Assembly: GCF_013393945.1 (NCBI RefSeq)
Contig: NZ_CP040297.1
Coordinates: 4,744,001-4,808,000 of the forward strand
Source: Nostoc sp. TCL26-01
GTDB taxonomy: Bacteria > Cyanobacteriota > Cyanobacteriia > Cyanobacteriales > Nostocaceae
Direction of reading: 5' to 3'
Length of the DNA stretch: 64,000 bases
In this document: positions 25,359 through 35,600 of the stretch, in pieces
Layout of the letters: every line of letters starts with the position of its first letter
Numbering within the stretch: position 1 is the first letter of the stretch
The notes under the pieces: model-generated
Seen by the model: only the letters and a program-made list of their open reading frames with translations
Databases searched by the model: none
Told to the model about the DNA's origin: nothing
Translations under genes and position numbers: made by a program

Positions 25359-25925
25359 TTAATTAGCATTAACTAATTCTTGAGTGGATGTGGCAGAAAA
25401 TCTTAGAGCTTTAGTAAATTCTTGCAACACATCATGAAGTCTTTGCTCAATTTCTGCATCTAGACGGATGCTACCATCGGCTTGTTTTTCAATTTGTTTT
25501 TCCACAGCGTAGATGGTGGCAAGAATATGCCGCCCACCTAATTCAGATAGGATGGGTTTTAAAGCATATTCCACTGATAATAAATGAGCGATCGCTCCAC
25601 CAGTCGCTATTGGTAAAATTATTTTGCCTGTCAATGATTTTTGTGGTAACAAGTCTAAAAATGTCTTGAGTACGCCTGTGTAAGCGGCTTTGTAGATGGG
25701 GGTGGCAATAATTACACCATCGGCTTTAGCTAGCAAGTCTTTTGGTTTTTCTAATGCAGGGCTATCATATCTGCCAAACACTAAATCTTCCGCAGGCAAA
25801 TCACGCACAGATAAAATATCGACGTGCAAGCCTTCTTGTTGTAAAAGTTTGGCGGTATATTCTAGAATGCTGTAGGTTCTGGAAGGGTGAGAAGGACTAC
25901 CAGCGATCGCTAAAATACGAGTCAT
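25359..25925 (-). CDS. NADPH-dependent FMN reductase (SsuE-like)
   Basis: From the ATG at 25925 the protein has 188 residues; a longer frame exists upstream but MTRILAIAGSPSHPSRT is the family start, and GGGAG lies about 10 nt before it. The flavodoxin-like fold shows the FMN phosphate loop GSPSHPSRTYS and the second flavin loop TPIYKAAYTGVLKTFLD. SsuE-type enzymes reduce FMN for alkanesulfonate monooxygenase. No ssu genes are next to it, so the electron acceptor is unknown. Divergent from the MgtC-like gene. Confidence 0.9.
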   Translation of the reverse strand: MTRILAIAGSPSHPSRTYSILEYTAKLLQQEGLHVDILSVRDLPAEDLVFGRYDSPALEKPKDLLAKADGVIIATPIYKAAYTGVLKTFLDLLPQKSLTGKIILPIATGGAIAHLLSVEYALKPILSELGGRHILATIYAVEKQIEKQADGSIRLDAEIEQRLHDVLQEFTKALRFSATSTQELVNAN

Positions 25926-26587
25926 TAAATTCAACTCCCTGTTTTTTATAGTTTTCATGCTTATAACCGCAGGATAGTTAAGAGACAAATGCGGCTTTCT
26001 CTTAGTGCTGCTGTTTGGAAAAATCTTTGTTAGCTACGACCTCACAGATAAGTCTTTTCCTTATAAATAACGGTAAGTCTATCGGTTTACCGTATTTTGT
26101 TGTTTATGAGTATTACACATTCTTCATGGATAAGCAAGAGACTTTTGTCAATTCTACTGTATTCCGACCGACTCAATGTATATTCAGCCTTGAGCAAAAT
26201 CCCCGCAATCACACAAAAACCAATAATGAATAGTGCTGTATTTATATATACACTTAAAATTAAAATTTAATTTTTAAATTATAGACACTGTTAGCGATGT
26301 TCGCGTAGCGTCTCCCCTTGGGAGAAGGAGCGTCACCCGTAAGGGACAACAGTCCAAAATAACATGATTTTGACTATTGACTATTGACTATTGACAATGG
26401 ACTATTGACCACCCTCATTTATGGTTTATTGGTTGAGTGCGTAAGTCCTATAGTTATTTTACCTAATGACAATTATTTGTTAAACTTTACTTAATTTACG
26501 GTAATGAAGTAGACTTACAGTACTTTAAGTATTCATTTAACTTACTGGCAATATATACAAAATCTATTTTTTATAAGGAGTAAAGCA
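25926..26587. other. Divergent intergenic region with repeats
   Basis: A TTCGCGTAGCG-type repeat with a CTCC..GGAG hairpin (about 26291-26330), then composite STRR element copy B. A 72-codon plus-strand frame at 26015-26233 has no coding character. Confidence 0.6.
26349..26448. repeat. Composite STRR element, copy B
   Basis: Same left and right ends as copy A (CAGTCCAAAA; GGTTTATTGGTTGAGTGCGT) around a longer TGACTAT array. Confidence 0.8.
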
Positions 26588-27127
26588 ATGGGGTCGATGT
26601 TGATTACTGCTGACGACTGGCCACACATAGGATTTAGATTAACAATGGCACTTGTAGTTGGTTGCATGATTGGATTTAACCGTCAGCAAGGGGGTAGGCC
26701 AGCAGGGATGAGAACATTTATGTTAGTGAGTATGGGAGCAGCTCTGTTTGTTATGATTCCTCTACAAGCTGAAGGAGATAGTCCTTATGCTGCTACCAAT
26801 GCTTTGAGTCGAACAATTCAGGGTGTTGCTACTGGTGTAGGATTTCTTGGCGCAGGATTAATTTTGCAAGAATCCTCTAGTGAATTTACAGTACCTAAAG
26901 TCAGAAACTTAACTACAGCTGCTTGTGTTTGGACTGCGGCTGGATTAGGCGCAGCTATTGGTTGTGGTTTGTGGCAAATGGGATTAATCGGAGGGCTGTT
27001 AACTTTGATTACCCTCAGTGGAGTGAAGCGCATCAATAAAACAGTCAGAGTTAATCAAAGTTTAGCTAAACAGAGAAATGGTCAAACCATAATTGATACT
27101 TCTGAAGAAGATGATGAAAATAGCTAA
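26588..27127 (+). CDS. MgtC/SapB family membrane protein
   Basis: 179 residues with four to five membrane helices and the MgtC signature: MIGFNRQQGGRPAGMRTFMLVSMGAALF, RTIQGVATGVGFLGAGLIL and TTAACVWTAAGLGAAIGCG. AAGGAG lies 8 nt before the ATG. It lacks the ACT-like C-terminal domain found in Salmonella MgtC and ends in an acidic tail (DTSEEDDENS). MgtC proteins affect magnesium and phosphate balance and inhibit the F-type ATP synthase in enteric bacteria; that link is not shown in cyanobacteria. Confidence 0.88.
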   Translation: MGSMLITADDWPHIGFRLTMALVVGCMIGFNRQQGGRPAGMRTFMLVSMGAALFVMIPLQAEGDSPYAATNALSRTIQGVATGVGFLGAGLILQESSSEFTVPKVRNLTTAACVWTAAGLGAAIGCGLWQMGLIGGLLTLITLSGVKRINKTVRVNQSLAKQRNGQTIIDTSEEDDENS

Positions 27128-27320
27128 ATAGTAGTCTAGTTTAATTTTTGCACTGACTTACCTGTAGAGAAAACAGCGAAGAAAAGAGGTATAGATGTAC
27201 AGTTTTTTTAAAAATTAGGTATTAATTCCACATAGCAGATTTCTTCAATTATGCTGAAATCTAGAGCAATTATCAGATTTAATGGATATACTCGAAGTCA
27301 AAAGCTAAACAGACGCGGGT

Positions 27321-30300
27321 ATGATATTAGATTGGTTAGCTGTCTGGGGAGTAACTCAAGCTGTTGGTTTTGTTTTCAAGTCAATTTTTGAGGACTTAGC
27401 CAAGGATGCGGCGAAAGACTGGGCGAAGGATATATTAAAAAGTATACCTAATAACATTTTACAGCAACTCAAAAAAGAAGATATTGAAATTGCTGCTGGC
27501 AAAGCATTGAAAGAATTTTTGCAATTAATGCAGCAAGAATTAGAAGACGCTGACTTAGAAGATAACGAACTGCAAAAATATACCCAGCCTTTAAAGATTT
27601 TTATTCAAAATCAAGCTCTACAAAATATTCTGGGCAGTCCTTTTAACCCAGACTGCCAATTTATCAACTCTCAAAGTTTATCCCATGCTTGGTGTGAGAT
27701 GAAATTGCCCAGTCTGCCTGATGAATTTGATTGGGAACGACTAGCTAAACGTTATCTTAAAAAAGTGAAGGCTATTATTCGAGAATCAGAAAAACTCCGG
27801 TCAATTCTTGATTCTCAACATTTAGAAGAAGTTAAAGATAGCTTACAAGAAATTGCGGGAATTCCCACAAATTTTGATTTATTGGGATACCAAGAAGGGT
27901 TGAATGAGCAATATGGTAATTTAAAGTTAGATAGTTTGGATACAACAGGTTATGCTTACAATGAATTAAAACTATGGCGAATGTTTATCGCCCAAAATGT
28001 GCGAGAAATTCATCAGGTTTTACCTCAAGTACATGAACTACCTAAAGAACATCTTAAACGTTTGCAAGAGAGTAACCAAATCGAAGATATTTCCCCAGAT
28101 GAGGTGGAATATTACAAACAAGTTTATATTGATCAACCAATTGTTTCAGTATTAGATATTATTAATGATCGACAAAATTACAAATATATAGTGATTTTAG
28201 GAGATCCAGGTTCAGGTAAGTCTACTTTACTACAATTCTTAGCATTAAATTGGGCAGAGACACCTTTAGGAAATGCTGTTGCTACACCAATTCCTTTATT
28301 AGTTGAATTACGCACTTATATGCGTCGGCGCGAAAATAATGAATGTAGTAATTTTATTGATTTTTTTCATAAATGTAGTGGTATAGTTCACCATCTCAAT
28401 CAACACAAATTGTCAGCACAACTCAAAGATGGTAATGCTTTGGTGATGTTTGATGGCTTAGATGAAGTATTTGAGCCAGGGAAAAGAGAAGATGTGATTA
28501 CAGATATTCATCGCTTCACCAATGAATATCCTGATGTGCGGGTGATTGTCACTTCTCGTTTAATTGGTTATAAACCCCAAAGGTTGCGGGATGCTGAATT
28601 TCGCCATTTTATGTTGCAAGACCTAGAACTATCACAAATTCAAGACTTTATCAACCGTTGGCATGAATTAACCTTTGGTAAGCAAGTAGATAGACTCCGC
28701 AAGAAAGAGCGATTGCAACGAGCCATTGACACATCCCAAGCGATCGCTGAATTGGCCGGTAATCCCTTACTATTGACAATGATGGCTATTCTCAACCGGA
28801 ATCAAGAACTTCCCAGAGATAGAGCCACCCTCTACGAACAAGCATCACGGGTATTGCTGCATCAATGGGATGTAGAACGCGCCTTGGTGGAAGACTATCG
28901 TTTAGATCCCAAAACGATTGATTATAAAGATAAGCAAGCAATGTTGCGTCAAGTTGCCTATCAGATGCAAACCAGTGAAAAAGGTTTAGCTGGTAATTTG
29001 ATTAGTACTGGGAATTTAGAGAAAATTTTGATTCGTTATTTAAAGAATATTGAGTTTGAACAACCTGTGATAGTTGCCAGAGTCATGATTAATCAATTGC
29101 GGACTCGCAACTTTATGTTATCTTATCTGGGTGCAGATTACTATGCTTTTGTCCATCGAACTTTTTTAGAATATTTCTGTGCTTGGGAGTTTGTTTGGCA
29201 ATTTAAAGAAACTCAAACTTTATCGATTCAGGATTTGAATTATCAAGTATTTGGTCAACACTGGCAAGATGAAACTTGGCATGAAGTCTTGCGCTTGATT
29301 ACAGGCATGATTGAGCCAAGATTTGTTTGTGAAATCCTCGATTATTTAATGGCTCAAAATGGTGAGCAGGCAAAGTTTATTAACCTTTTCTTAGCCGCAA
29401 AATGTTTAGCCGAAGTCCGTAATCGTTTACTCGTTTCTACTACAGCTACTAAATTATTGCAGCACCTGAAAGGGTTAACTAAATATGACCTAAGTTACCA
29501 TTACCAACCTTATTTAGATGAAGAAGAAACTAAAATAGTCCAAGAAATTCGTACCAAAGCAGTTGCGGCTGTAGCTACGACTTGGAAAGATGATTGGGAA
29601 ACTCTCCCTTGGCTCAAACAACTAGCCACATCTGATGAACATGAATATGTTAGGCTGGCGGCATTACAAGAATTGGCTAGAGGCTTCAAAGATGATCCTG
29701 ATACATTATCTTGGTTGAAGCAATGCGCCACCACGGATAATGATTGGATTGTTCGTCAAGCCGCAGTCCAAGAACTAGCCAGAAGTTTTAAAGATGACCC
29801 CGATACTTTACCAATTATTAAACAACGGGCGACCATTGACGATAGTGAATATGTCCGGCAAACCGCAGTCCAGGAGTTAGCTAGGAGTTTTAAATCTGAC
29901 CATAATACATTATCCTGGCTGAAAAAATGTACTATCACCGACCATTCAGGTGCTGTGAGACAAGTTGCCGTGCAAGAATTAGCCAGGGGTTTTAAAGATA
30001 GTACTGACACCCTCTCTTGGCTGAAACAGTGCGCTAATGCTGATGATTGGACTATCCGCCAAGTGGCTATGCAGGAATTAGCCAGGGGTTTTAAAGATGA
30101 TGCTGATACATTGTCTATTCTCAAACAAAGTGCGGCGACTGATGATAATGAATATGTGCGTCAAGCCGCAGTCCAAGAATTAGCCAGGGGTTTCAAAGAT
30201 CACCCTGACACACTATCGATTCTCCAACATCTAACGATCGCTGACAAGTATTCTGATGTCCGTCAAGCCGCAGTCCAAGAATTAGCCAGGAGTTTTAAAG

Positions 30301-31055
30301 ATGACTCTCAAACTATCCCCTGGCTAAAACAACACGCCACTATCAATAATGATCAGTATGTCCGCCGTACTGCATTACAGGAACTTGCTAGAGGCTTTAA
30401 AGATGACCCCGATACTCTACCGATTCTCAAAGGACGTGCTGTGGTGGATACCTACTCTGAGGTGCGCCGTGCGGCTGTGCAAGAATTAGCCAGGGGTTTT
30501 AAAGATGATCTTGATACATTAGCGATTCTCAAACAAAGTGCCACGACGGATAATAATGAATCTGTGCGACGGACTGCTGTGCAAGAATTAGCCAGAGGAT
30601 TTAAAGATGATCCTGACACATTAGCAATTCTCAAAAAACGTGCGACAGCCGATAAATATGCAGATGTCCGTCAAGCCGCCTTACAAGAATTAGCCAGGGG
30701 ATTTAAAGATGATCCTGATACATTAGCAATTCTCAAAAAACGTGCCACTGTTGATAAATACGCCGATGTCCGCCAAACTGCCTTACAAGAACTAGCCAAG
30801 GGATTTAAAGATGATCCTGTGATATTTGATGTATTTTACAATTGTGCCGTCAATGATCCCTTTACCCGTGAGTATAACTTTCAACGCAACCCCAGACAAT
30901 TAGCCCTGGAAACCATCATCGAGCAGTATCCCCACCATCCCCAGACTATACAACTATTGAGCGATCGCACCAATCATGACCCCGATGAGCAAATCCGGGA
31001 ATTTGCTGAGAAAAAGCTAAGGGAGATAGTTCGTAATGGTACTTTGAATAAGTAA
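27321..31055 (+). CDS. NACHT-domain STAND NTPase with C-terminal HEAT-like repeats
   Basis: 1244 residues. An N-terminal helical region (about 1-280) has no recognised effector domain. The NACHT NTPase follows: Walker A ILGDPGSGKSTLL (about 292-304), Walker B ALVMFDGLDEVFE, sensor-like VRVIVTSRLIGY, and a winged-helix region ending in FVHRTFLEYFCAWEF. From about 776 to 1180 there are twelve 34-residue HEAT-like units, each with VRQAAVQELARGFKDD-type sequence. STAND NTPases of this build switch on by ligand-induced oligomerisation; several bacterial NACHT proteins defend against phage. A single-TM protein is encoded convergently 146 bp downstream. Function here is inferred only from architecture. 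Confidence 0.92.
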   Translation: MILDWLAVWGVTQAVGFVFKSIFEDLAKDAAKDWAKDILKSIPNNILQQLKKEDIEIAAGKALKEFLQLMQQELEDADLEDNELQKYTQPLKIFIQNQALQNILGSPFNPDCQFINSQSLSHAWCEMKLPSLPDEFDWERLAKRYLKKVKAIIRESEKLRSILDSQHLEEVKDSLQEIAGIPTNFDLLGYQEGLNEQYGNLKLDSLDTTGYAYNELKLWRMFIAQNVREIHQVLPQVHELPKEHLKRLQESNQIEDISPDEVEYYKQVYIDQPIVSVLDIINDRQNYKYIVILGDPGSGKSTLLQFLALNWAETPLGNAVATPIPLLVELRTYMRRRENNECSNFIDFFHKCSGIVHHLNQHKLSAQLKDGNALVMFDGLDEVFEPGKREDVITDIHRFTNEYPDVRVIVTSRLIGYKPQRLRDAEFRHFMLQDLELSQIQDFINRWHELTFGKQVDRLRKKERLQRAIDTSQAIAELAGNPLLLTMMAILNRNQELPRDRATLYEQASRVLLHQWDVERALVEDYRLDPKTIDYKDKQAMLRQVAYQMQTSEKGLAGNLISTGNLEKILIRYLKNIEFEQPVIVARVMINQLRTRNFMLSYLGADYYAFVHRTFLEYFCAWEFVWQFKETQTLSIQDLNYQVFGQHWQDETWHEVLRLITGMIEPRFVCEILDYLMAQNGEQAKFINLFLAAKCLAEVRNRLLVSTTATKLLQHLKGLTKYDLSYHYQPYLDEEETKIVQEIRTKAVAAVATTWKDDWETLPWLKQLATSDEHEYVRLAALQELARGFKDDPDTLSWLKQCATTDNDWIVRQAAVQELARSFKDDPDTLPIIKQRATIDDSEYVRQTAVQELARSFKSDHNTLSWLKKCTITDHSGAVRQVAVQELARGFKDSTDTLSWLKQCANADDWTIRQVAMQELARGFKDDADTLSILKQSAATDDNEYVRQAAVQELARGFKDHPDTLSILQHLTIADKYSDVRQAAVQELARSFKDDSQTIPWLKQHATINNDQYVRRTALQELARGFKDDPDTLPILKGRAVVDTYSEVRRAAVQELARGFKDDLDTLAILKQSATTDNNESVRRTAVQELARGFKDDPDTLAILKKRATADKYADVRQAALQELARGFKDDPDTLAILKKRATVDKYADVRQTALQELAKGFKDDPVIFDVFYNCAVNDPFTREYNFQRNPRQLALETIIEQYPHHPQTIQLLSDRTNHDPDEQIREFAEKKLREIVRNGTLNK
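29650..30850 (+). repeat. Twelve in-frame 102-bp units encoding HEAT-like repeats
   Basis: The 34-residue unit recurs with only a 33-residue exception. Adjacent units near 30570-30790 are almost identical in DNA, so recent duplication or gene conversion is likely. Confidence 0.85.
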
Positions 31056-31079
31056 GCTACATGATGCTTATTTTGTGTC

Positions 31080-31182
31080 ATACCAATTCACTAAAAATCT
31101 AATACAGATCCAAACACGGAAACCCTTGTAGGCTCAGGCTTTCTTAATTTTGAATTTTGAATTTTGAATTTTGAATTGGTAT
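31080..31182. mobile_element. MITE-like element, family B copy 1
   Basis: Ends ATACCAATTCA and TGAATTGGTAT are perfect inverted repeats. The inside has CTAATACAGATCCAAACACG and ends in TTTTGAA repeats. 103 bp, no ORF. Copy 2 at 36667-36812 carries an internal insertion. Confidence 0.8.
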
Positions 31183-31201
31183 CACAACGAGCGATCGTTT
31201 T

Positions 31202-31954
31202 TTATTTCTGTTCAATCCTGGTTCGGTGCTTTGATGGTACTCTAATTTGATGAGGGTCAAGAAAATCAATTAAATCGATCAGCCTACTGTGAATTAATAT
31301 GATTCTTTCTAAATCAACTTTTGACGCATTTGCAATCATGTTAATATCATCTGCTAGCTTGGCAAACCAACCTGCAAACTCTGGATCGCTCATCTTTTTC
31401 ACGAACGTTGCATAACCAATGCAATCATATCCAATTGTTTCCTTACTAAAACGAGGAATCGTCATGATTTCACCGATGGCTCGCTGTTCGCCATTAAAGA
31501 GACGGAAATTGACTCCAAGTTTGTACTGTCCGAATGCTTGATTGATACTGGCTAGGAGTTCACTCAAGCGACGATTTAGTTCTAAATCGCCTAAATCCAA
31601 AAACTGAATTTCTCGGCGGAGAATTTCTACCCAACCAAGATACTCCGCTACAACATAGAGAGTATTGTAAAGTGCATAACTTTGTGCGGAGGGTGATTCA
31701 GCGTAGAAACGCGCCAAAAACCTGTTTTTATGAATGTTGTACAAACGGCTTTGCAAATCAATTGCTGAACGCAACAAGGGATCTCTGTACCTAGACATCA
31801 AAGCAGCTGTCTGAGCTTCACGCGATTCGGCTTCACGCTGCTTCGTTAGTCGATCAGTTAATTGGGCAATGCGAGTTTGACCATATACACTGATAACTGC
31901 ACTAATAACCGCGACAATCGCTGCAATTATCGCTGTAATAACTTCAGGCTTCAT
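31202..31954 (-). CDS. Membrane-anchored hypothetical protein, 250 aa
   Basis: Not recognised. One N-terminal membrane helix (VITAIIAAIVAVISAVISVYG, about 4-25) is followed by a charged coiled-coil (LTDRLTKQREAESREAQTAA) and a helical cytoplasmic domain with many aromatic residues and a conserved-looking RYRDPLLRSAIDLQSRLYNI. No catalytic motif stands out. It is convergent with the NACHT-HEAT gene and separated from it only by a MITE-like element. A membrane protein beside a STAND NTPase could be a partner or simply a neighbour; the opposite strand argues against one operon. Confidence 0.75.
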   Translation of the reverse strand: MKPEVITAIIAAIVAVISAVISVYGQTRIAQLTDRLTKQREAESREAQTAALMSRYRDPLLRSAIDLQSRLYNIHKNRFLARFYAESPSAQSYALYNTLYVVAEYLGWVEILRREIQFLDLGDLELNRRLSELLASINQAFGQYKLGVNFRLFNGEQRAIGEIMTIPRFSKETIGYDCIGYATFVKKMSDPEFAGWFAKLADDINMIANASKVDLERIILIHSRLIDLIDFLDPHQIRVPSKHRTRIEQK

Positions 31955-32064
31955 CTAGATTGCTTCTATAATCACTTGTTGCATCTTAACTTGATCTCAA
32001 ATATGAACATCTAGTTTTTAAACCACTCTCGTCACATATAGCTCAAGCAAGATAAGTATTTCAG

Positions 32065-32451
32065 CTATTCCTCTAGACTCCAACCTAAAGCGGTGGCTAC
32101 TTGATTAGCTAATTCTAGGGGATCAAAAGGTTTTGCGATCGCACTGACTATTCCCAGTTGAGAATAGCGGCGACGATCTGAAGCTTGAATTTTAGCGGTT
32201 AATAATATTACAGGTATTTCTTTAGTAACTAAGTTAGCTTGCAGTTTCTCAAAGGTAGCAATGCCATCCATCTCTGGCATCATCACATCTAAGAGAATAG
32301 CATCTGGTTGATCGGCTTGTGCTTTATCTATCCCTTCTTTACCAGAACTTGCCGTCATGACTTGCCAGCCTGCGACAGTTTCTAAGCAGATTTTGGCAAC
32401 TTCTTGAATATACTGCTCGTTATCTACTACAAGAATTCGCTTTTTGTTCAT
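32065..32451 (-). CDS. Single-domain response regulator
   Basis: 128 residues from ATG at 32451 (MNKKRILVVDNEQ); the frame extends to a TTG seven codons upstream but that part is in an STRR leader. It is a receiver domain only: acidic pocket in VVDNE, acceptor Asp55 in LLDVMMPEMDG, and Lys in IAKPFDP. It is 191 bp downstream of the large hybrid kinase on the same strand and probably receives phosphate from it. STRR arrays fill the gap. Confidence 0.92.
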   Translation of the reverse strand: MNKKRILVVDNEQYIQEVAKICLETVAGWQVMTASSGKEGIDKAQADQPDAILLDVMMPEMDGIATFEKLQANLVTKEIPVILLTAKIQASDRRRYSQLGIVSAIAKPFDPLELANQVATALGWSLEE

Positions 32452-32461
32452 GATAAGTTGG

Positions 32462-32640
32462 GGAATAGGCAATAGGGATTAGGGATTAGGGATTAGGGAT
32501 TAGTGATTAGGGACTAGTATAGGACTCATATTTGATTTTTAAACAAAACTCAGTACACCTTTATTCTTTCTTCCCAGTCCCCATTACCCCTTATCCCCAG
32601 AGGGGGCCCCGAGTTCCCCAGTCCCCAGTCCCCAATCCCC
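32462..32640. repeat. STRR arrays (GGGATTA; CCCCAGT)
   Basis: Five GGGATTA units (32472-32510) and a CCCCAGTCC-rich stretch (32585-32640) lie between the hybrid kinase and the response regulator. Confidence 0.8.
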
Positions 32641-32642
32641 AC

Positions 32643-35600
32643 TTACTCCTGATGTCTTTTATGGGTAATTCGCTGGAGTAGTTCGATAACTCTTTGTTCA
32701 AACTCTTGGGTGGTGACACGTCCTTTAGTTAAAAATTCTGTATGTCCTAGCTTGAGGCGTTGACGTTCTGACTCGTCTAAATCTCTAGCAGAGTAGACTA
32801 CTACCGGTACATTGCAAAGGCGATTGTGTTTTTGCAACCAATCTATGACGGCAAACCCGTCGGTTTCTGGGAAAATTAAATCGAGAATTAGTAAGTCGGG
32901 ATTGACTGTTTGGCTGAGGCGGATGGCTTCTTTGCCTGTTTTGGCTAAAAAGGTTTCAATGTCGTGTTTTTCTAACAGAGTGATCAATACTTCTGCTAAA
33001 TCAGGATCGTCCTCCACAATCAAAATTCGGACTCTTTGAGAAGATGTAGCGATCGCTTTTCTGAGAGACTGTAATAAGTAGCTTTCTTGGACTGGTTTAC
33101 TTACCCAATCCACAAAATCATGACTAGGTTGACTAGAGCTAGTCTGTTGATAAACACTGCAAATCACAATGGGGATATCTTTTGTTGCGGGACGTTGCTT
33201 TAACATTGCCATTGTTTCCCAGCCATTAATCCCAGGCATCAGCAAATCTAAGATAATGATATCTGGATGTTGTATGGATGCGGTAGCGATCGCTTCTTCA
33301 CCGGAAGCTACTGTGACAACTCGGTATCCCCCTTGTTCTAGCAGAGTTTGTAGTTCGATGCGGATGAGAAGATCATCATCACAGACTAATACTAGCGGTA
33401 TGTGAGCAGCATCAGAGTCAGCCAACTCGGACTTTTGCGGTAAGGAAATAATTGGTAAAGTGAAGTAAAAACTACTACCTTCACCCAAGACGCTTTCTAC
33501 CCAGATGCGCCCGCCATGTTGTTGTACAATACTTTGACAAATTGCTAACCCTAAACCAGTACCTTCGTGATTGCGGGAGTCGGAGGAATCCACTTGTTGA
33601 AACCGTTCAAAGACACTATTGATTTTGTCAGAGGGAATTCCCCGTCCGTGATCTTTGACTGTCACTAACAGTTCATTGTCTTGTTTCTCCACTATCAACC
33701 ATACTGTATTCCCCCCGTCCGAAAATTTAATTGCGTTACTCAGGAGATTTGTGAAAGTTTGCACAATCCTGTCTGCATCTACCCATAACTGGATCGATAG
33801 GCTAGAAATAGATAACTTTATCCCAGCTTTGTTAGCTAACGGCTGCATAATACTCACTGCTGATGCTACCAAGTCATTGAGATTGCAGATTTCTCGTTCC
33901 ATTTTTACCCTACCTGACTCAATCCGTTCAATATCGAGAATGTCGTTAATCAGGCGTACTAAGCGTTCTGTACTATCGGTAGCAATTTGTAGCAAGCGTT
34001 TTCCTGATGGTGAATCGGCTGTTAATAAACCACTAGCAAGCATTCCCAAGGAACCGTGAATTGAAGTTAGGGGTGTGCGGAGTTCATGACTAACGACAGA
34101 AACAAACTCGTCTTTCATCCGTTCAATCTGTTTGCGCTCTGTAATATCACGTAAAATTGCCGTATAAAAAACTTCTCCATTTAGATGCAATTTAGATATG
34201 GAAGCCTCCGCCGGGAATTCTGTACCATCCTGACGACAACCAAATATTTCCTTCCTTTCACCCATGCGTCGGGCTAAACTAGCAGCCTGACCAAAGTCTT
34301 GTACGTGTTGACGATGGACTTGAAAAAAACGTTGTGGAATGAGTACATCAAGACGCTGACCGATAATTTCTTGGGCAGAATAACCAAAGATTTTCTCTGC
34401 ACCTTGGTTAAATAATGTGATCTTTTGGTTGGCATCCATAGAAATAATGGCATCATCAGCAATATCTAAAATTCGCGCCAATCGTACTTGAGAGATCCTT
34501 AATGCTTCTTCAATCCGTAGGCGTTCATCAAGTTCTGACTGCAACTGTCGATTGACATTGATTAACTCAGCAGTCCTTTCTTTGAGTGCGGCTACGACTG
34601 GTTGGGAATGACTCACACGATGTAGTAGCTTCACCCGTTCTAAGCGATTGATAATTCTCGTAACTAGTTCTGGCCCAACAATGGGTTTACTAACAAAGTC
34701 ATCAGCGCCGACACTAAACACCTGATTAACCATTTCCCCATCGTTGTGAACTGTCAAAAACAGTATGGGTAGTTCACTCCATTGCGGATCATTACGAACT
34801 ACTTGACATATTTCGATACCAGTAGTGTGTGGCATTTCCACATCTAGAATTAACAAGTCTGGCTGAACATCTGCTAATGTTTCCCAAAACTGGCGTGGAT
34901 CTTTGAGGGTAATGACTTGTAGCCCCCAAGGATGGAGTAAGATTTGTAATAGTGCGAGAATTTGCGGATCGTCATCTACGGCTAAGACTTTAGCTTCTGC
35001 ATGGCTGCTTTGTTGCAGTATTTGAGCGATCGCTTCTATCATCTCACTAGCACTCATAGGCTTTTGTAAAAATGTGTGTCCACCTTGACGCGCTAGCTGC
35101 AAGCGGTGTTGAAAATCTGCTTGTTCTGTAAAAATTACTACTGGTATAGGTGGTTTATATTGTGCTAATTCTGCTAGAAAGCGCAAATTATCTTCTTGCT
35201 GGGAAGTAACGCTCGGATCAAGTAAGACAAGATGAGGATGTCGTTGGTATAATATATTTCTAGCTTGCTCCAAACTATGAGCATTAGTCACAATAAATTT
35301 CCCATCATTAGCGGCTGGTGCTAATTGTTCAGCTAAAACCACATCTCTATCCACAACCAATACTAAAGGCAGTTGTTGATTAACTGGTGAAGATAATGCT
35401 TCTGGTTCCTGTGCAGCAATCTCTTTTCTTAATGACTGCACCCAATTTTGCAAGTTATTAATATCGGTGGATGTTAAATGATTTCTAGATTTTAATAACT
35501 GTTCTATTTTACGTGCTAGCTTTGAGCCTTCCGGTAGACCAAAAGTACCCAAGGAACCCGCCAGTGTATGAGCTTCTTGTGTAGCTTGCAAACATAAATC

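Noticed and set aside
26015..26233. 72-codon plus-strand frame between the FMN reductase and MgtC genes
   Set aside because: No ribosome site and composition like the surrounding non-coding DNA.
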